Of a stretch of DNA of 64,000 nucleotides, positions 22,915-36,194 are shown piece after piece. Position 1 is the stretch's first letter; every line of letters starts with the position of its first letter. The stretch is from positions 1 through 64,000 of the forward strand of contig JAMKCH010005367.1 in the NCBI GenBank assembly GCA_023653785.1, written 5' to 3'. The notes under the pieces were generated by a model. The model ran no database searches, had not been told where the DNA came from, and saw only the letters and a program-made list of their open reading frames with translations. A program made the translations under genes and the position numbers. The DNA comes from Ophioderma brevispina. Its lineage: Eukaryota > Echinodermata > Ophiuroidea > Amphilepidida > Ophiodermatidae.

Positions 22915-23285
22915 GTAAAAAATGTCCGTAAATTTACGGAATTTCTGGCAGCAGTATTTCAGTCATTTTTAGGGTAAATTTACAGAAATTTCTGTCAGTT
23001 AAACGGACTTTGACAGTAATTTACAGAAATTTGTCTCATATTATGGAAAAATCTGTATTTTAACAGAATTTTTCCGTAATTAAAAATTACGGAACCAAAA
23101 AAAAAAAAAAGTCCGGAAATGAGGAAATATTGCTGCCAGGAAATTTTTGAACTAATTTCCGTGAAAATTAAAATTTTTAGCTATTTTTATGTTTTTTGTT
23201 TTTTATTTTATGGTTTCTAAAACAGATTTTTCCGTAAATTTACGGAAAATCTGTTTCTTAATTTACGGAAATTTTTAACAGGTAA
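22915..23285. repeat. Palindrome-rich repeat with 'ccgtaaatttacgg' words
   Basis: The element contains many copies of TTTCCGTAAATTTACGGAAA-like palindromes and half-sites in both orientations ('tccgtaaatttacgga' near 22922, 'tttccgtaaatttacggaaa' near 23230). 'ctggcagcag' and 'tgctgccagg' blocks near the two ends form an inverted pair. It carries no ORF. It resembles non-autonomous hAT-type MITEs known from fish and invertebrates, but that match is from memory of the style, not an alignment. Confidence 0.6.
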
Positions 23286-23689
23286 AAGCCCCAGAAACCA
23301 TTCTACTACTACTACCTTCCATACCACTGGACCACTGCCCACCATTCTAATACTAACCACTGGTATGTTTTGGTTGTTGTCGGTTTGTTTTGTACTTTTT
23401 GCAAGATATTTTTTTTAAAACAAATGTATGTATAGTCTGTAATATAAAATTAATTTCATATAAATTTGTTATTGAATCGCCTGCAACGGGTTCTGCTGTA
23501 CCGAAGACCCCAATATTTTGATGAGAGGGAATGCCCTTCCTGCTCATGTAGCATCAAACCAGGACTTGCAGAGTTTCAAAAGGGAGGTTAATCGCTATCT
23601 TGGCGCCAATCTGTCAGCGTTACCAATTAGATAACTGCTGTTAATGCCCCTGAGCCTTGACATAAAAAGGCCAATACGAGCATCCCCAA

Positions 23690-23930
23690 TGATGACGCCC
23701 ATGCCAAATTTGTTTTTTGACCAAAATTAAAACCTCATATTTACAAATAGTTTTTAAAAATGGTAAATTTCCGGCGCGTACGCACGCATTTTTTCTAATT
23801 ACAATTACATTTAACGATTTTAGGTTCTAAATGGGAATTTTTAGTGCGTTTCGCGCGCATATGTGCTAGTGATGGATCTTGTTGGTAAACAGGCACGGAC
23901 GCAGGAGGGGGGGGGTGCGGGGTGCGGTTG
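23690..23930 (-). repeat. Dispersed repeat with GCGCGAAGCGCG motif, copy 2
   Basis: The reverse complement matches 8930-9070: 'gtaattagaa', 'aaaatgcg', 'aaat.taccatttt', 'aaatatgaggtt' and 'ttttggt.aaaa' in the same order. A G run and 'ggtgcgg' tail follow at 23905-23930. This is a member of the family seen at 8815-9185. Confidence 0.65.
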
Positions 23931-24200
23931 CAAAACACCCCCTCCCAAAAAAAACACAAACAAGGGGCAAAAGGTCCACTTTTTGCTGAATTTTTGGACA
24001 AAAAAGGTCGAAAATTTAAAAATAATTGCCATATAAGAAAGTCCACTTTTTTGTAATGAAATGTTCAAAAGTCCACAAAAAGACCATTTTATGGTCCACT
24101 TTTATAAAAAAAAAAGTCCACTTTTTCGAAAAAAGGTCCACTTTTTCGAAGTCCCACACCCTCGAATAAATCCTGCGTACGGCCCTGTTGGCAAACCCTG
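23931..24200. repeat. 'gtccactttt' repeat tract
   Basis: At least five copies of 'gtccacttttt' occur within 23970-24150, some with flanking 'cgaaaaaa', followed by 'cctgcgtacggccctg'. A similar end ('ctatacgggcctg') closes another G/C-rich segment near 45660. The open frames on the - strand are by-products of the repeat. Confidence 0.55.
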
Positions 24201-24625
24201 TTTCATTCATAAATTTTCATCACCTCCCCCCCCGGCCCCATGTCAAAAAGAAATTTACACCACTGCCGCGAACACAGTTATACCGCAATTTCTTTTTAGC
24301 GTAGAAAGAAAAGAAAAAAAAACGCTGTTATCTTTCATGTGCTTAACTTTTAACAGATATTTGAAGCAATAAAACTCAAATTTGTGTTCAGGCCAAAGTG
24401 ATCGCTCATGTCAATGACACATGCATGAACACAATTACTTGTTTCATTAAACCGTATTGTTTGTTTGATCATATGATTTGCTTGCAGTTTAAGCTTTATT
24501 TTATTCTTTCTTCAGTACACTTAGTGCAGATCCTTCAGCATTTTCGGAGAGTAATTCTGATTTTTTTGCACAATGAGGAAAACTATTACACTTCTGAATA
24601 ATAGAGGTAATAAGAAAAAATAATA
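24201..24625. other. Intergenic sequence with no gene found
   Basis: Low-complexity, AT-rich sequence with no feature I can name. Confidence 0.4.
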
Positions 24626-24795
24626 ATGAAAGTAATAATAATAATGATGATAATAATAGCAATAATAGCTAATAATAATAATATATACTATAACAACAGA
24701 GCAACAACTACAACAACTACTACTATTCCCACTACCACTACTACTACCACCACTACTACTACCACCACCACCATTATAATAATAACTCTAACAGT
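24626..24795. repeat. Compound trinucleotide microsatellite
   Basis: An (ATA/AAT)n tract passes into (ACA)n and then (CTA/CCA)n, ending at about 24785. The Thr-rich frame it produces on the + strand is not a gene. Confidence 0.85.
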
Positions 24796-27700
24796 GGAAT
24801 GGGGGAAATTTTAATTGTTCATTAGGTTAAAATGAGTTCTTTTGTTTTTTAAATTAATATTCATATCCTTTGTTATTCTAGGGGATTATCATTCATTTGC
24901 ATAAATTAATATTCATATCCTTTGTTACCCAAAATGGAATAAACCGCAATACAAGGGATACGTTAGGGGAAAATGCTATTTCAAGAGTGTTCTAAGTGAA
25001 TAACAAAAGCCAATTTCGCCCTAACGTAGGATATAGCATAGTAATAGTAATAATATATAACAAAATAAAATACAAACGGAGAACATGTAAAAACAACAAA
25101 ACAACGTTTAGACAAAACCAATAATTAACTAAATCCACAAATGAAAATAATAAAATCAATGGAGCAAAAGGCAAACGAATTGTACAACCAATTTGTCCAC
25201 AGTCAAGTGCATGGGGCAAGATATTTACTTAACAAATCAACAATTTTCTGCATGCATAAACTACTACAATGACATCTATTCAACGTCAACGATATGCAAC
25301 TCCATGACATCACTGCTTTCCATTCTGTTCCAACAAATTTTTGGGTCAGTGAACATGGTAACCCACCCTGTAACAGGACTTTCCGTTTTCCATGATTAGT
25401 CAAAAGTTGACATTGGTTAATCGGAATCTATACGGACGAATTACAACACCAATAACCGACACTTTTTTTCTCGGAAATCTGTTCTGATGGCCAAATGACT
25501 TCATTCGCATGATGACGAATTGGACGTTCTCATGAAGAATGAATCTCTGCATATTGTACCCATGAATTTCCAGTTTGGTCATAAACACAAATAATTCAAC
25601 ATTGGTCACTGCGGTAAGTGGGCATATGGTGTTGTGAGTTCCACAAACCAAAAACAATACCTTTTCAGGTACTATACTTCCTTGTGATATGATGGGAATT
25701 TTACGGATTGATATGACGTGATACTAATCGGTCTATCCACCATAGATATTGTTAGACTCTGAGGCTCGGATTGAAGAAATACAGAATCACACCAGAAAAC
25801 TATCAACGAAGGGGATAATGTTTTAAGTGCATGTAGGATCGCAGGATTCGAATTCAAATTATATGTTTTCTTGGAGTAAAAATGGCGAAGGATAACACGC
25901 AAAAAACCAGTACGGTCCTTGACACTGGATCTTGGGACGAAAGGGATGAAAGTGATTGTCTTTTACTTTGATTACAATGCTCCCATCGCTGCATATAGTC
26001 ATATACTTTAAGCAATATAGAAGCGACTCCGGTCAATATGACATGTGAGTTTACACAGTAGCGGACAACACCGAACATTTGAGAGTGTTTACAGTGTTGA
26101 TGTCGACCGTTATGAGTACCATCTGCTGATCAAACATGTACTCCAGGTGAGGCAATCTCATCGGATATGGAGAACATCCTAGCTTGTCTTGGCTTAAGCG
26201 AAGAAGGAAACCCACAAGTAAATCTGATGTGGCAAACCGATTTCGGAGTTATGATTTCCGCAACATTGAGGGTCAAAGAATGACTTCCACTGGAGATGGC
26301 TTTGTTAAATCAGAATTCACATTCCAAGCCGTAACTCTACAACAACAAAGCATTTGTATTCGTTTGTTCAATGACATCTTCCATCATGTCTGAGAGTGAA
26401 CCCGCAAAGGAAATGTTCCTTTAGGACTCAGGTCGGTGGTTCCGGAACCGCTTATTACCATTGCACCGCAGGTCGGAACTCGCCTACGGTGCGGCTATTA
26501 AATTTTTGCTCTTCATATCTACAATGGATGCCTTATCTGGTTAACAGAACAAAAAGTTTTTATCAAGGCAATAAAGTTGAATTTAGCCAAGATAGACATG
26601 CACTAAAAATTCGAAACATCCTCCGAGAGATAACGGACAATATTATTTTGTACTTAAAGTTTAGGACGATTGGATAGGGCAAATCTACAGTTATGTATGG
26701 CTAGAGTACATTTAGTAAAGTGACGACACCATTCCAACACCCAATTTTGAGTTACACGATGGCTCCTCGAAGTTTGGATCTGCAACGTTGGATGATTGGC
26801 ATGTATTTGTGATCGTCGATTGCAGTCTCAGGATTCATCGATTGCGTTTGAAAAAATAAAGTGTAAATAGACAAAATACGCAGGGCCTTTCAACCCGAAA
26901 TGGAGAGGTGGCTCCTCGTATGTAATAGTGGAGGGCGGGATAGAGAAGAGCCCTACTCATTCCAGAGATGGAACATATGATCTTATTTTAAGATTTTGTC
27001 GGAGGGCCAAATTCACACATGGGGACTTTACGCAATTAAAGTAAGCCTGTCATCGACCTCGTGAAGGCTTGACGACAACGTGAAGCCCAAGAACCAATCG
27101 TCAAACACATCCTTGCAAAGAACCCCCGGCATTCCTGCTGCACCACTAAAGTATCAAACCGGCGAGGGGAAGAGAATCTTGGGCCTATTCAAGATTCAAA
27201 AGAGAAAGGGCATCAGAACTGGAAAACACAGTATATGCGGATCACGAAATTTACGCCGGCCGCTCTAACAGTTCCGGTTCAGATCAGAAACTTTGTCTCA
27301 GTGTCAGCAGACGTCTACGTCGAAGGCAATTATATGTCAGTTAGAGCTTAAATATTTGTTTACAAAGTTTAACTTTAAAACATGAAATGATTCTGGTGGG
27401 TTTTGAGAACCAGTCCATTACAAACAAGAATGTTGACCAAATACCAGAAAAGCAAGCAGGATACCTCATATATGTATACTCGTCTATGTAGAGAAAATGG
27501 GTTTTCAACCAATCCCATCATGCACTGCAATGTGCCTATTTTACTATACAATAAACGTACTTAGGGATAAAAAGTGTTCAGAAGTTAAAGAATCACAGGA
27601 CATTTCATGATCCAAAACGGTAAAGGTGGGATGGACTCAAAACACCTTGGTAGATAACACTGACCCTTTCAAATACATATTGGCAGTAATGAATACACGG

Positions 27701-28540
27701 TAGTGCATGGTTTTTAATTGTGAATTTGCCATAGCATCTTGTTCTTAATCAAAATTACAATTTCTATATTGTAGTATGATTTTCTAAGAAGCGCTGATCC
27801 TTCAGGGTTTCACATCATATGGATGCATTGTGCCACAATATTCTTGCTCGAGTATTCCACGCACCAAATTGTCGAAGAAAGTAAAATATCACGTATATAT
27901 CCGGACACAGACGCAAGCAATCATAGAAGATACAGAAAAAGCCAAGCCATAGAGACACAAGACACAACATGCAGGACAGAAAAAACCAAAAGGTATATTT
28001 TCAGTACATAGAGAAATAAGATAAACGCATGCATCACACCAATAAACAAATAAAACACAAATATGTACAACGTAGATAACGCATACATGCATACATAATA
28101 CACAAAGGTAAATAAATCTGGTTGGTGTTGTGTTGTAGGTATGTGTGTAGGTTGTGGGTGCATACATTAAAAAAGACACTGTACACAAGTTTGTGAGACT
28201 TAGAAAATGTTTAATTTGTTACGTAATAGCTAATTTGCAGATTATTACTATAAGATTAATAATATAATCACTCGAAAATATAAAGTTAGTAAATGAACTA
28301 TTGGAGGTACTGAAATCAGCGGGTCGATTTTATTTAATACGGTGTATCGACGGACGAAATTTGAATACATATCAACTTGAATTTAACTAGCCGTGCTATT
28401 CAAACTATGTTTTATCCTGATTTACTGAATAAAGTATAGATAAGGGTTTGCGAAAAACATAAGTAAATTTGTGAACAGTAAAATGCTCACACTAAAACAA
28501 CTAAATACAAATGCAGAATCAACCAGTAAAATATTAATTT
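24796..28540. other. Intergenic sequence with no gene supported
   Basis: Several frames of 60-93 codons (for example 26184-26393, 26396-26677 and 27080-27268 on +; 25400-26078 on -) show no recognised motif or splice structure. Two 'attaatattcatatcctttgtta' direct repeats lie at 24853 and 24905. A short GC-rich hairpin (GCACCG...CGGTGC) is at 26463-26494. The segment 27900-28170 is rich in 'acata/acaca'. Confidence 0.35.
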
Positions 28541-28549
28541 GATAACACC

Positions 28550-29140
28550 TTTATGAAGATTAAAAAATGTAAAAGCGATTACGTAAATGTTATCACATAC
28601 TTAAATGTAACCTCTTGTTGTACACTCATTATTGTAAAGCTTTATATAAAGTTAAATAGAAAAAAATGCAGTAAATGTAATTACATATAATCAAGTGACT
28701 TTCACAAGCTGAACCTGTAATTCCAACAAAATTATTCATTAAGTTTATAAGCAACTGTTGAAAAATGAGTATATTTCAATGTGCTAGTGTTGATATTCGT
28801 AAAATGTTTGGTTTTGATAATATCTAATGAATATAGTAAAAGGTACCAATAGTAAAGTTCGTAAATTTCACTTACGTGAAAGAACAATGACACAAAGTAT
28901 GCAAATTAACTCAATTAACACAAAGGTCGCGCCATGCACACGTACAATATTAAGTTAACAATATTGTATGAAGATCCAAATTTTGTAAAAGAAAGTTTAA
29001 TTATATTGGTTGTCAATACTATTAACTTCTTGTTGTACACTCACATATTATAAATATACTTCCAAAACTGCAGTAGATGTAATTAGACATAATCAAGTGA
29101 CTTTCACAAGCTGAACCTGTAATTCCAACGAAATGATTAG
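28550..29140. repeat. Local tandem duplication, offset about 415 bases
   Basis: 28550-28740 and 28966-29140 share 'atgaagat', 'cttgttgtacactca', 'gcagtagatgtaatta', then an almost identical 45-base block ending 'cacaagctgaacctgtaattccaac'. The divergence is mostly in the 5' half. No coding content. Confidence 0.7.
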
Positions 29141-30299
29141 TTTGGGATACAACTCAAAATATAGTAATAGTGACTAATAGTAAATGTGACTCAAAAATGA
29201 TTAATATAAATACGCAATTCCACGATTTCTTACAATACTCAACACACATAAACTGGAACTGGAATAGCTCAGGAATCCAATAGCAAAGATAAGATACGAG
29301 TTCATCTAAAAAAATCATCAAAAACCTGCGACATTCCGTCATTTTATCAACTTTAACACCAAAAAAGATAATGTGTTGAGATGGATCTGCTGTGAAATCA
29401 CTGCATCTCAGTCTGGATTTTACATCGAGATGCCCGTAGCCTCGGTATCAAGGCAAGGTGCAATGCAACTAATTGTGCACGGTGATCTGAGAAGTCAAAA
29501 AAGTCAATGATGATTTTCAGAATTGCCAACCTACGATTGCTTCTGTTAAGGGTGAATTTGAAGATATCATTGATCACAAATCAGAAATGTTTTACTGAGA
29601 TTTGTAAAGAAAAGTCAAGCCTACATACAAGGGGATAACACAGGACACACGGATAACCACTTCTCAGTCGGAAACTTTAGGTCTGTGTAGCCAGAAGGCT
29701 GAAATAAATAGGTACAAGCTGAATTGACAGGAAGTTGCTTTTTCATAATATTGTGAAGAGCAACATATCAAAGTCCCCAAGAATCACTCGTGTGCTATTT
29801 GAGAAATAAGGGGGTAAAGAATATATACAGGGGTAAAAAAATTAAATCATTCAATTGAGCTAAATCATTGGCTATTGTATTCTTCTAGTCAAAACTGAAT
29901 ATAAGAAAATGTATACTTTATCTAACTTTTGAACTTTAGTTTTAGGCATGCAGGTCAAATATTTTCAAGGTCATCGTGGGGTAAATTTTCAAAAAACAAC
30001 AGTACGACTTTTATTCAACTGATTCCAAATTACTCGTATACATGTTGTATGGTCATATTATGGCAAAAAAATGCCATTCCTACATCTTCGAAATATTGAC
30101 CTCCCATAGACGCAGTTAGTAGAAAAACTGTCATAACGACCCCTATAACTATGCAAGTCTATTACCTAAACTATTTAAATATATCTTTTCAGTTTATACA
30201 CAATTAGACGAACAATTTGATACACTTTTGGAAAGAATCGCAGCACTCCGAGCATTTACCCCCAGTACGACCTTGAACAGTTATTTCCATTAGGTTAAT
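29141..30299. other. Intergenic sequence with no gene found
   Basis: No ORF, RNA or repeat that I can support lies upstream of the LINE fragment. Confidence 0.4.
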
Positions 30300-31980
30300 A
30301 ATCCATAAGTCGCAGATAGGGCAAACTATACCTTTTATTAATCTTCACTCGTGAACCGCCAGGTGATTTACCAAGGTTGGAAACCAGAAGACTTCCTACT
30401 ATACCATTACTGACCGTGACCACTGATGGCATACTGAAACTCTTACTTGGGCTCAACCCCAACAAAGCATCAGGGCCGGACAACATTTCAGTTCGTATAT
30501 TGAGAGATTGTGCCGAACAAATTGCACCATTTCTGCAAGCGCTTTTTACACAAAGTCTTCAGTCGGGCGACTTACCAACCGATTGGCAAATGGCATTTAT
30601 AACACCATTATTCAAGAAGGGAGACCGCTCTTTACCATCAAACCACCGCCCAGTGTCTTTAACATCAGTTTGCTGCAAGGTTATGGAACATTGTATTGTT
30701 AAACATGTAATGAACCGCTGTGACAAATATAACATTATAGCCGATGTCCAGCATGGTTCCTGTGAATCGCAACTTCTTGAAACAGTCGATGATCTCTCCT
30801 TTAATATAGATAATGGCATCCAGACAGACGTCATTGTGTTAGATTTTAGGAAAGCATTCGATACAGTGCCACATTTTCGTCTGTTGTCCAAACTAGATCA
30901 CCTAGGCATAAGAGGACCGATATACAATTGGATTAATCTTTCTTACTTGTCGGAAGCAGAAAGTTGTTGTTGATGGTGTGGAATCTGTTGCTGAAGATGT
31001 GATATCAGGAGTGCCTCAAGGCACGGTAATGGGACCTCTCCTATTCCTCCTGTATATCAATGATTTGCCTCAAAATATAAGATCACAACTGAGACTGTTT
31101 GCTGATGACTGTCTTCTGTATCATAGTATCAAAACACCAACCGATCATAAGATCCTTCAAGATGATCTACATAAGCTAGAACAGTGGCAACAAAAATGGC
31201 TCATGCAATTTAATCCATCCAAATGTACAGTCATCAGAATGACCAGCAGCAGACGAAAACCCAACTCTCCAAATACTTCCTCTGCGACAAGAACTTAAAG
31301 TGTTGTTGACTCAAATCCATATCTTGGTATCGAAATCAGTCGTACCCTTTCCTGGGACATCCATATTCATAACACTGTAAAGAAAGCAAATTCGATAATG
31401 GGATTAGTAAAAAGAAATTTGCATGCTGCTCCAAGAGATACCAAATTTTGGCTTATCAAAGTATTGTGAGACCAACATTGGAATATGCAGGATCCGTGTG
31501 GGACCCGTGAAGTGCAAAGAACACCAGCAAGCTTGAAAAAGTTCAACGCTCGGCGGCCCGATTTGTATGCCAAGATTACAGTTGTCAGAGTACTGTAACG
31601 TCTATGTTACAGGAACTATAGAATGGCCATCACTTGCGATCAAAGGAAGACCGCAAGACTCACAAATCTCTTTAAAATCCGTAATGATGAACTTTATGTC
31701 AGTGCAGCACAAAAACGTTTAGTCCCAGCAAGGACTACGAGAAGACATCCAGCTCAATATAAAATATACTTCAAAACTATTTTATAAGAACTCATACTTC
31801 CCCAGAACAATTGTCGACTGGAATGCCCTGCCCCTACTGTTATTGAAGCACCACACAAACCCGTTCAAGAGAAGACTTAAAAAACACATCTTGAATACAC
31901 ATTTAGCACACCCTGACCCTCATTGTCCTGATACTCTTCGGAGGCGGTGCCAATTATTTATCCAGATCCAGATCCAGATA
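30300..31980 (+). mobile_element. LINE fragment with reverse transcriptase (Jockey superfamily)
   Basis: The + strand encodes most of a non-LTR ORF2 from the RT fingers to the C-terminus. Visible blocks: N-P-N-K-A-S-G-P-D (from about 30460), I-T-P-L-F-K-K-G-D, N-H-R-P-V-S-L-T-S, V-L-D-F-R-K-A-F-D-T-V-P-H, G-V-P-Q-G-T-V-M-G-P-L-L-F, and the catalytic F-A-D-D at 31098-31109. Then come L-M-Q-F-N-P-S-K-C, the Y-L-G-I-E-I block (about 31319), R-P-T-L-E-Y-A-G, and a final P-R-T-I-V-D-W-N-A-L-P near 31800. The conserved G-F-R segment after A-D-V-Q-H-G (about 30750) is shortened. Frames break near 30965, 31297, 31440 and 31600. The 3' end is a (atccag)n run at 31957-31978. The endonuclease half is missing. 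Not active as written. Confidence 0.88.
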
Positions 31981-33640
31981 TTAAACCTTATGGCATGACA
32001 CAAAACGTGTATACATTTGAAGCAATTGGAACATTTAAGAAATGACCCCTATACAAACTTTAACCACTTATTGTCCCACTAGCCCACAGGGGATTCCTGG
32101 GGATTTTTTGATTGTTTGCTCCTTACAGCATCAGGAAACTATCCTGAAAATTCAGATTTTATCTCTTTATTTCCTGGTGTTTTCCTATATAGCTTGACTA
32201 AGAGCGCAAACTTTCTTCACGTGTTGACATAAACCAAACGTGCACACTGAAATTTATTTTTCGTATCTATACTACACCAATGGATCCTATTAGTTATTTT
32301 TTAACATTACTTCTTTGCATAGGACAATCCCTGGGGTGTGTGAAGGTTGACACTCCCTACCCCCCAATTACAGAAATTTGTGTCGGAAAACTGCACTTTT
32401 CGTCAACAGGTTGTGTTAAGGTCGTCGTAAGGTTAAAAAAAAAAAATATTATGTCAAAAGATTTATTCGGAATATGAATACAGTAATTATTTTGTTACAG
32501 ATTTTTGCCGAGTTATTATATATTTCAAATTTATTTATTGTTTTTTGGTGTTTGTTTGTTTGTGTTTGGTTTTTTTGCTTGAAAAAAAATTAGCCAAACG
32601 TCCTCAACCTCAGGTTTTCGAACCGACTGGAAATGGGCAGACCCGAAGGCGGCCGCAGCGAGGCGGAAAATCGTTACAATATGGTGTTGGCAAATGGACA
32701 TGTTTCCCTCCCCACTCCCCATTGCAAATTGGTGGTAGGGGGACGCCTTCCTTCCTCAAAAAAATATAAGCTAGCTCGAAAGTTCTCGAAGCGAATCTCT
32801 TACACAGCAATTAAGAAGGACACTGCCCGATCGGCGATCGGTATTTTAAGAAGGTTGTACATATTTGAATCTATTTGGAGACGCACCGTGTTACAAATTG
32901 CCCCTAAACGCCGTCTACTTTATGCCACTTCTATCATTCCCTACTTGTTCTTGTTTGTGGCACACAATTTGTGTTCAATTTTGTTTTAAGTTTATCATAA
33001 TTATGCTTTTTTGTACATGTTACTTTAATCACCGTCAACACAACATGTGTCACTGTTCCGAAATTGTACTCACAAAGTCAAGAACCAAAAAACAAAAAAA
33101 AAGAAAAAGACTGTTTATTTCCTTCTTTCAAAAAGAACCCTTCAAGGCAATATTATTGATTTTTGAATATATACAATCTAAAAAAAAATCATAAAAAATC
33201 AGATTTTCGCATGTTCGTACAAAGATATAGTCATCCCTACAAGACCCTAAAAATATCGCGCCTGAAGGCACCTCATAATGACACAATCGATATTTTAGAC
33301 AATACTTCTCCGTACGACACTTAACTGCGACATGTAATTGAATGCCGATTCCTACTGTGAGCACTGCTCTTTATCTTTTTCCCTTTCTGTTCTGTTTCAA
33401 ATTTTCAGTAGCAAAAACTTATCAGAACCTTTAGACTTATATTCACTTTTAATTATAATTTGCAAATTTCAAATTAGTTTGTTTTTTTTTTTTTTTTTTT
33501 AAACACGGTTTTTCTATAAAAAAAACTTTTGGCAGTAACCTTCTCATGGCACTGTGGTTCAGATCATCGGCAATTTGAATGCTTACCGGTATGTCGTAGA
33601 AATTCTCCTCCACATGTTGTACTCATAAACTCACTGACCC
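31981..33640. other. Intergenic sequence with homopolymer tracts
   Basis: No gene is supported. Two overlapping + strand frames at 32633-33194 look like chance. A T run of about 20 lies at 33480-33500. Confidence 0.4.
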
Positions 33641-33649
33641 TCTACACAC

Positions 33650-33910
33650 GGATCCGGTCTGAGTCGCCGATGTCACAACATAAGTTGCTTGCTACCTTGG
33701 TATAGCGGGAAACAGCATAGGCTATACACTTGTCAAGTTAAAGGAATTTTGTATAACAATAAACATCTGTGTGGAAGATGTGCACTAGCAGGTGTATGCA
33801 TTGTTTCCCGCCAATATACCAAGGAAAAAGCATTTCCTGTTGAGACACTCGGCGACCATTCACTGTGCGGCAGCCCGCTACCATGTTGTAGATGTCAGTG
33901 CATAAACTGC
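33650..33910 (+). repeat. Paired repeat A, copy 1, with internal hairpin
   Basis: This shares with 36660-36900 the series 'gtctgagtcgccga', 'acaa..agttg', 'agcgggaaaca', 'cctgtcaa', 'aacatctgtgtgga', 'gcattgttt', 'cacttcctgttg' and 'cggcgaccattcactgtgcg.cagcccgcta'. Inside, 'ccttggtatagcgggaaaca' (33693-33712) pairs with 'tgtttcccgccaatataccaagg'. The element is a likely SINE or MITE. Confidence 0.7.
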
Positions 33911-34579
33911 GTGCCTATGGTATGTCTTTGTCTTCATCATTTAATGACCCCAGAGTGTCAGTAGTGTCCACGGTGCAAACGGCCTCGACCTTTTTGCTCA
34001 CCCAACCAAAATCATTGTGACAGGAATCCATTCATAAGTTTGGAACGGATGTAAAGTATTCCACTTCACAGGGCACCCTCCAATCACTGGTTTAATGACA
34101 TGCTATGGATGACGATTACACCCACACCTGTTGTGCCTGAACATTGGGCGATAAGGCCTGTTTTTACACATGTTTGAAGCCTGACTTGAAATGGTCGTTT
34201 TTCGGATTTGTCAGCACCGTATGTCAACCAAATTACATCCCCATGTAGAGAATAAGATACTTGGTTTTGTCAGCTTCTACGAAGAGTATAGTGTCTAAAC
34301 CGTTTTGTCCATGCGCCTCTTGAATACGCCCAGCAATAACACTAATCACTGGTGTTTTTGCCATAGAGTGAGCATTATATTATACCCTACCAAAATACCA
34401 ATCTATAAATTAACCATTTTCGGTTTTTCTGATGTTCTACATAGATAAACTTCACATATGTTATTTATGATAATATATTCTAACAATAAGCGTCTAACCA
34501 AGAAAATCCCTGGCACTTTTTCCCTCGCAACGACGTGAGTTTTCTCATGTCCTATCGTTAACACAAGTCCCCGGGGGGC
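33911..34579. other. Intergenic sequence with no gene found
   Basis: No coding or RNA feature is supported. Confidence 0.4.
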
Positions 34580-34820
34580 CAGCTTCTCATGACAAGGGGT
34601 ATCATCCGTGTCCACCATCCCAAAAAGCACCCTAAATACCTTTTTTCGAAGCTTGAATTTCACCCCTAAACACGTATCAGCAATCGCAATTAGCTACCCT
34701 AAACAAGTTACTTGATGGAATTTTGCGCACCCTAAACAAGTATCCTAGCCCCGCAATATTTGCTACCCTAACCAAGTATGTCTTTCTCCATACCTAAACA
34801 AGTAAGTGATGCTATTATTA
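34555..34820. repeat. 'ccctaaacaagta' repeat tract, copy 1
   Basis: After 'ccccggggggccag', the words 'ccctaaacacgtat', 'accctaaacaagt', 'accctaaacaagtat' and 'cctaaacaagta' recur every 35-60 bases. A related tract starts with the same 'cccggggggccag' at 36195. It appears to be a degenerate minisatellite attached to a dispersed element. Confidence 0.6.
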
Positions 34821-36190
34821 ACCCCTTTATGCGTAAAACCAAAACCATTTCCTTTTGGACACCAGAGAGGCTTGTGTGAGCTTGGTGTAATTCAAAAAAT
34901 ATCTGGGGAAAGTTAATTTTTCAGCCAGATAGGGAAGGCATTTTGAGCCAGGGGCGTATCCCAACATTCTCAAGACGGCGGCACGACAAGTCGAAAAACA
35001 AAATCACGATATGGCTGAATATGAGCGGCCATTGCGCTACATTCAATCTTCACTTCCAAACGCACATTTTTCACATGCAATTTTTGATATAAATATAAAT
35101 TTTGAAATTTGTAAGTGATTCACTATAACAAAATATAGGTATGATAAATGGCTTAAAAAATAAACAGACATGATGGGTTAAAGTGTCACGGAATTCATAG
35201 TAAGTGGCCGGGGAGGGGGTACCGCTCTCTCTCTCGCGCGAAGCGCGAAACCCATGGCAAGCAATGTTTGCTTCCGAAATACTTTTCTCATGGCAAATTT
35301 GATAGAAACAAGTTGATATTTGTAAGTGGTTAACTTAAAGCATATGGCCAATGGATCGAGGGGGTCGACGGTATAACCAGTAAAATATAGGTCTCATGTA
35401 GGCCTAAGGTTTTTTGAACTAATCATAAATTAAAGGTGTTCATGGAGAGTTCGTTAAACAGCGGCCCACGGGCGGGTCGCAGAAACCTGATGTATTAGTT
35501 TTTCCCAAGACATTTCCCTATGGGTCTAAAGGAATCCGGGAGAATTTCGCATTAGAGAACGTTATTTTCGCACGTATTTCCCGCAATTTGCAGCGCCGCG
35601 ATAAATCGCATTTTTCCCCGAACATTGCCGAATCCGCCATTATTCACCAAATATGACCCAAAAGTTATTTTAAAAAAAATTATAAAAACCTAGAATTGAC
35701 TGACATTTGGAATAAATTATAAGTTTTAAAATTGCTAAAACGTTGTCCGTTTCATGGTAAGGGATAGCCTGTACTAAAATCCTCTGTGTCAATGGTGTTC
35801 TAATTTTTGGGGAAAATTTAGGATTTGAAAGCACAGGTTGAGACAAGTACAGAAATTCTCCGGAACACTTTGCAAAATTTTTTTATGCTGAAATGATATG
35901 GACCCTAAATCAATTACTTCTCATTTCGAATTATAACCCAAAAAAAAACCCTTTTGCTTGATGTGGGGGATTTTGAGACCCTTTTCACGTTACGACGGAC
36001 GGCGTGCCTTATCCTAAAACAATACCCTTTTATCGTGGATCTTGGACACGGTTGATACCCCCTTGTCTATAAAGACTGATCCCCCCGGGCACAGTACGCA
36101 TGACATAGTCATAGGCCTATTGAAGCACTGTGTGCACACTGATAGGGAAAAGGACAGTAACTGCAAGAGGCCCGTCCACACCACTGACCT
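34821..36190. other. Intergenic sequence with a GCGCGAAGCGCG motif
   Basis: The palindromic core 'gcgcgaagcgcgaa' at 35236-35250 links this to the family at 8.8 and 23.7 kb. No gene is supported. Confidence 0.4.
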
Positions 36191-36194
36191 CTAC

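Noticed and set aside
24626..24814. Thr-rich frame
   Set aside because: It is a translation of a compound trinucleotide microsatellite.
27889..28188. 99-codon Cys/Tyr-rich - strand frame
   Set aside because: It arises from an 'acata/acaca' low-complexity tract.
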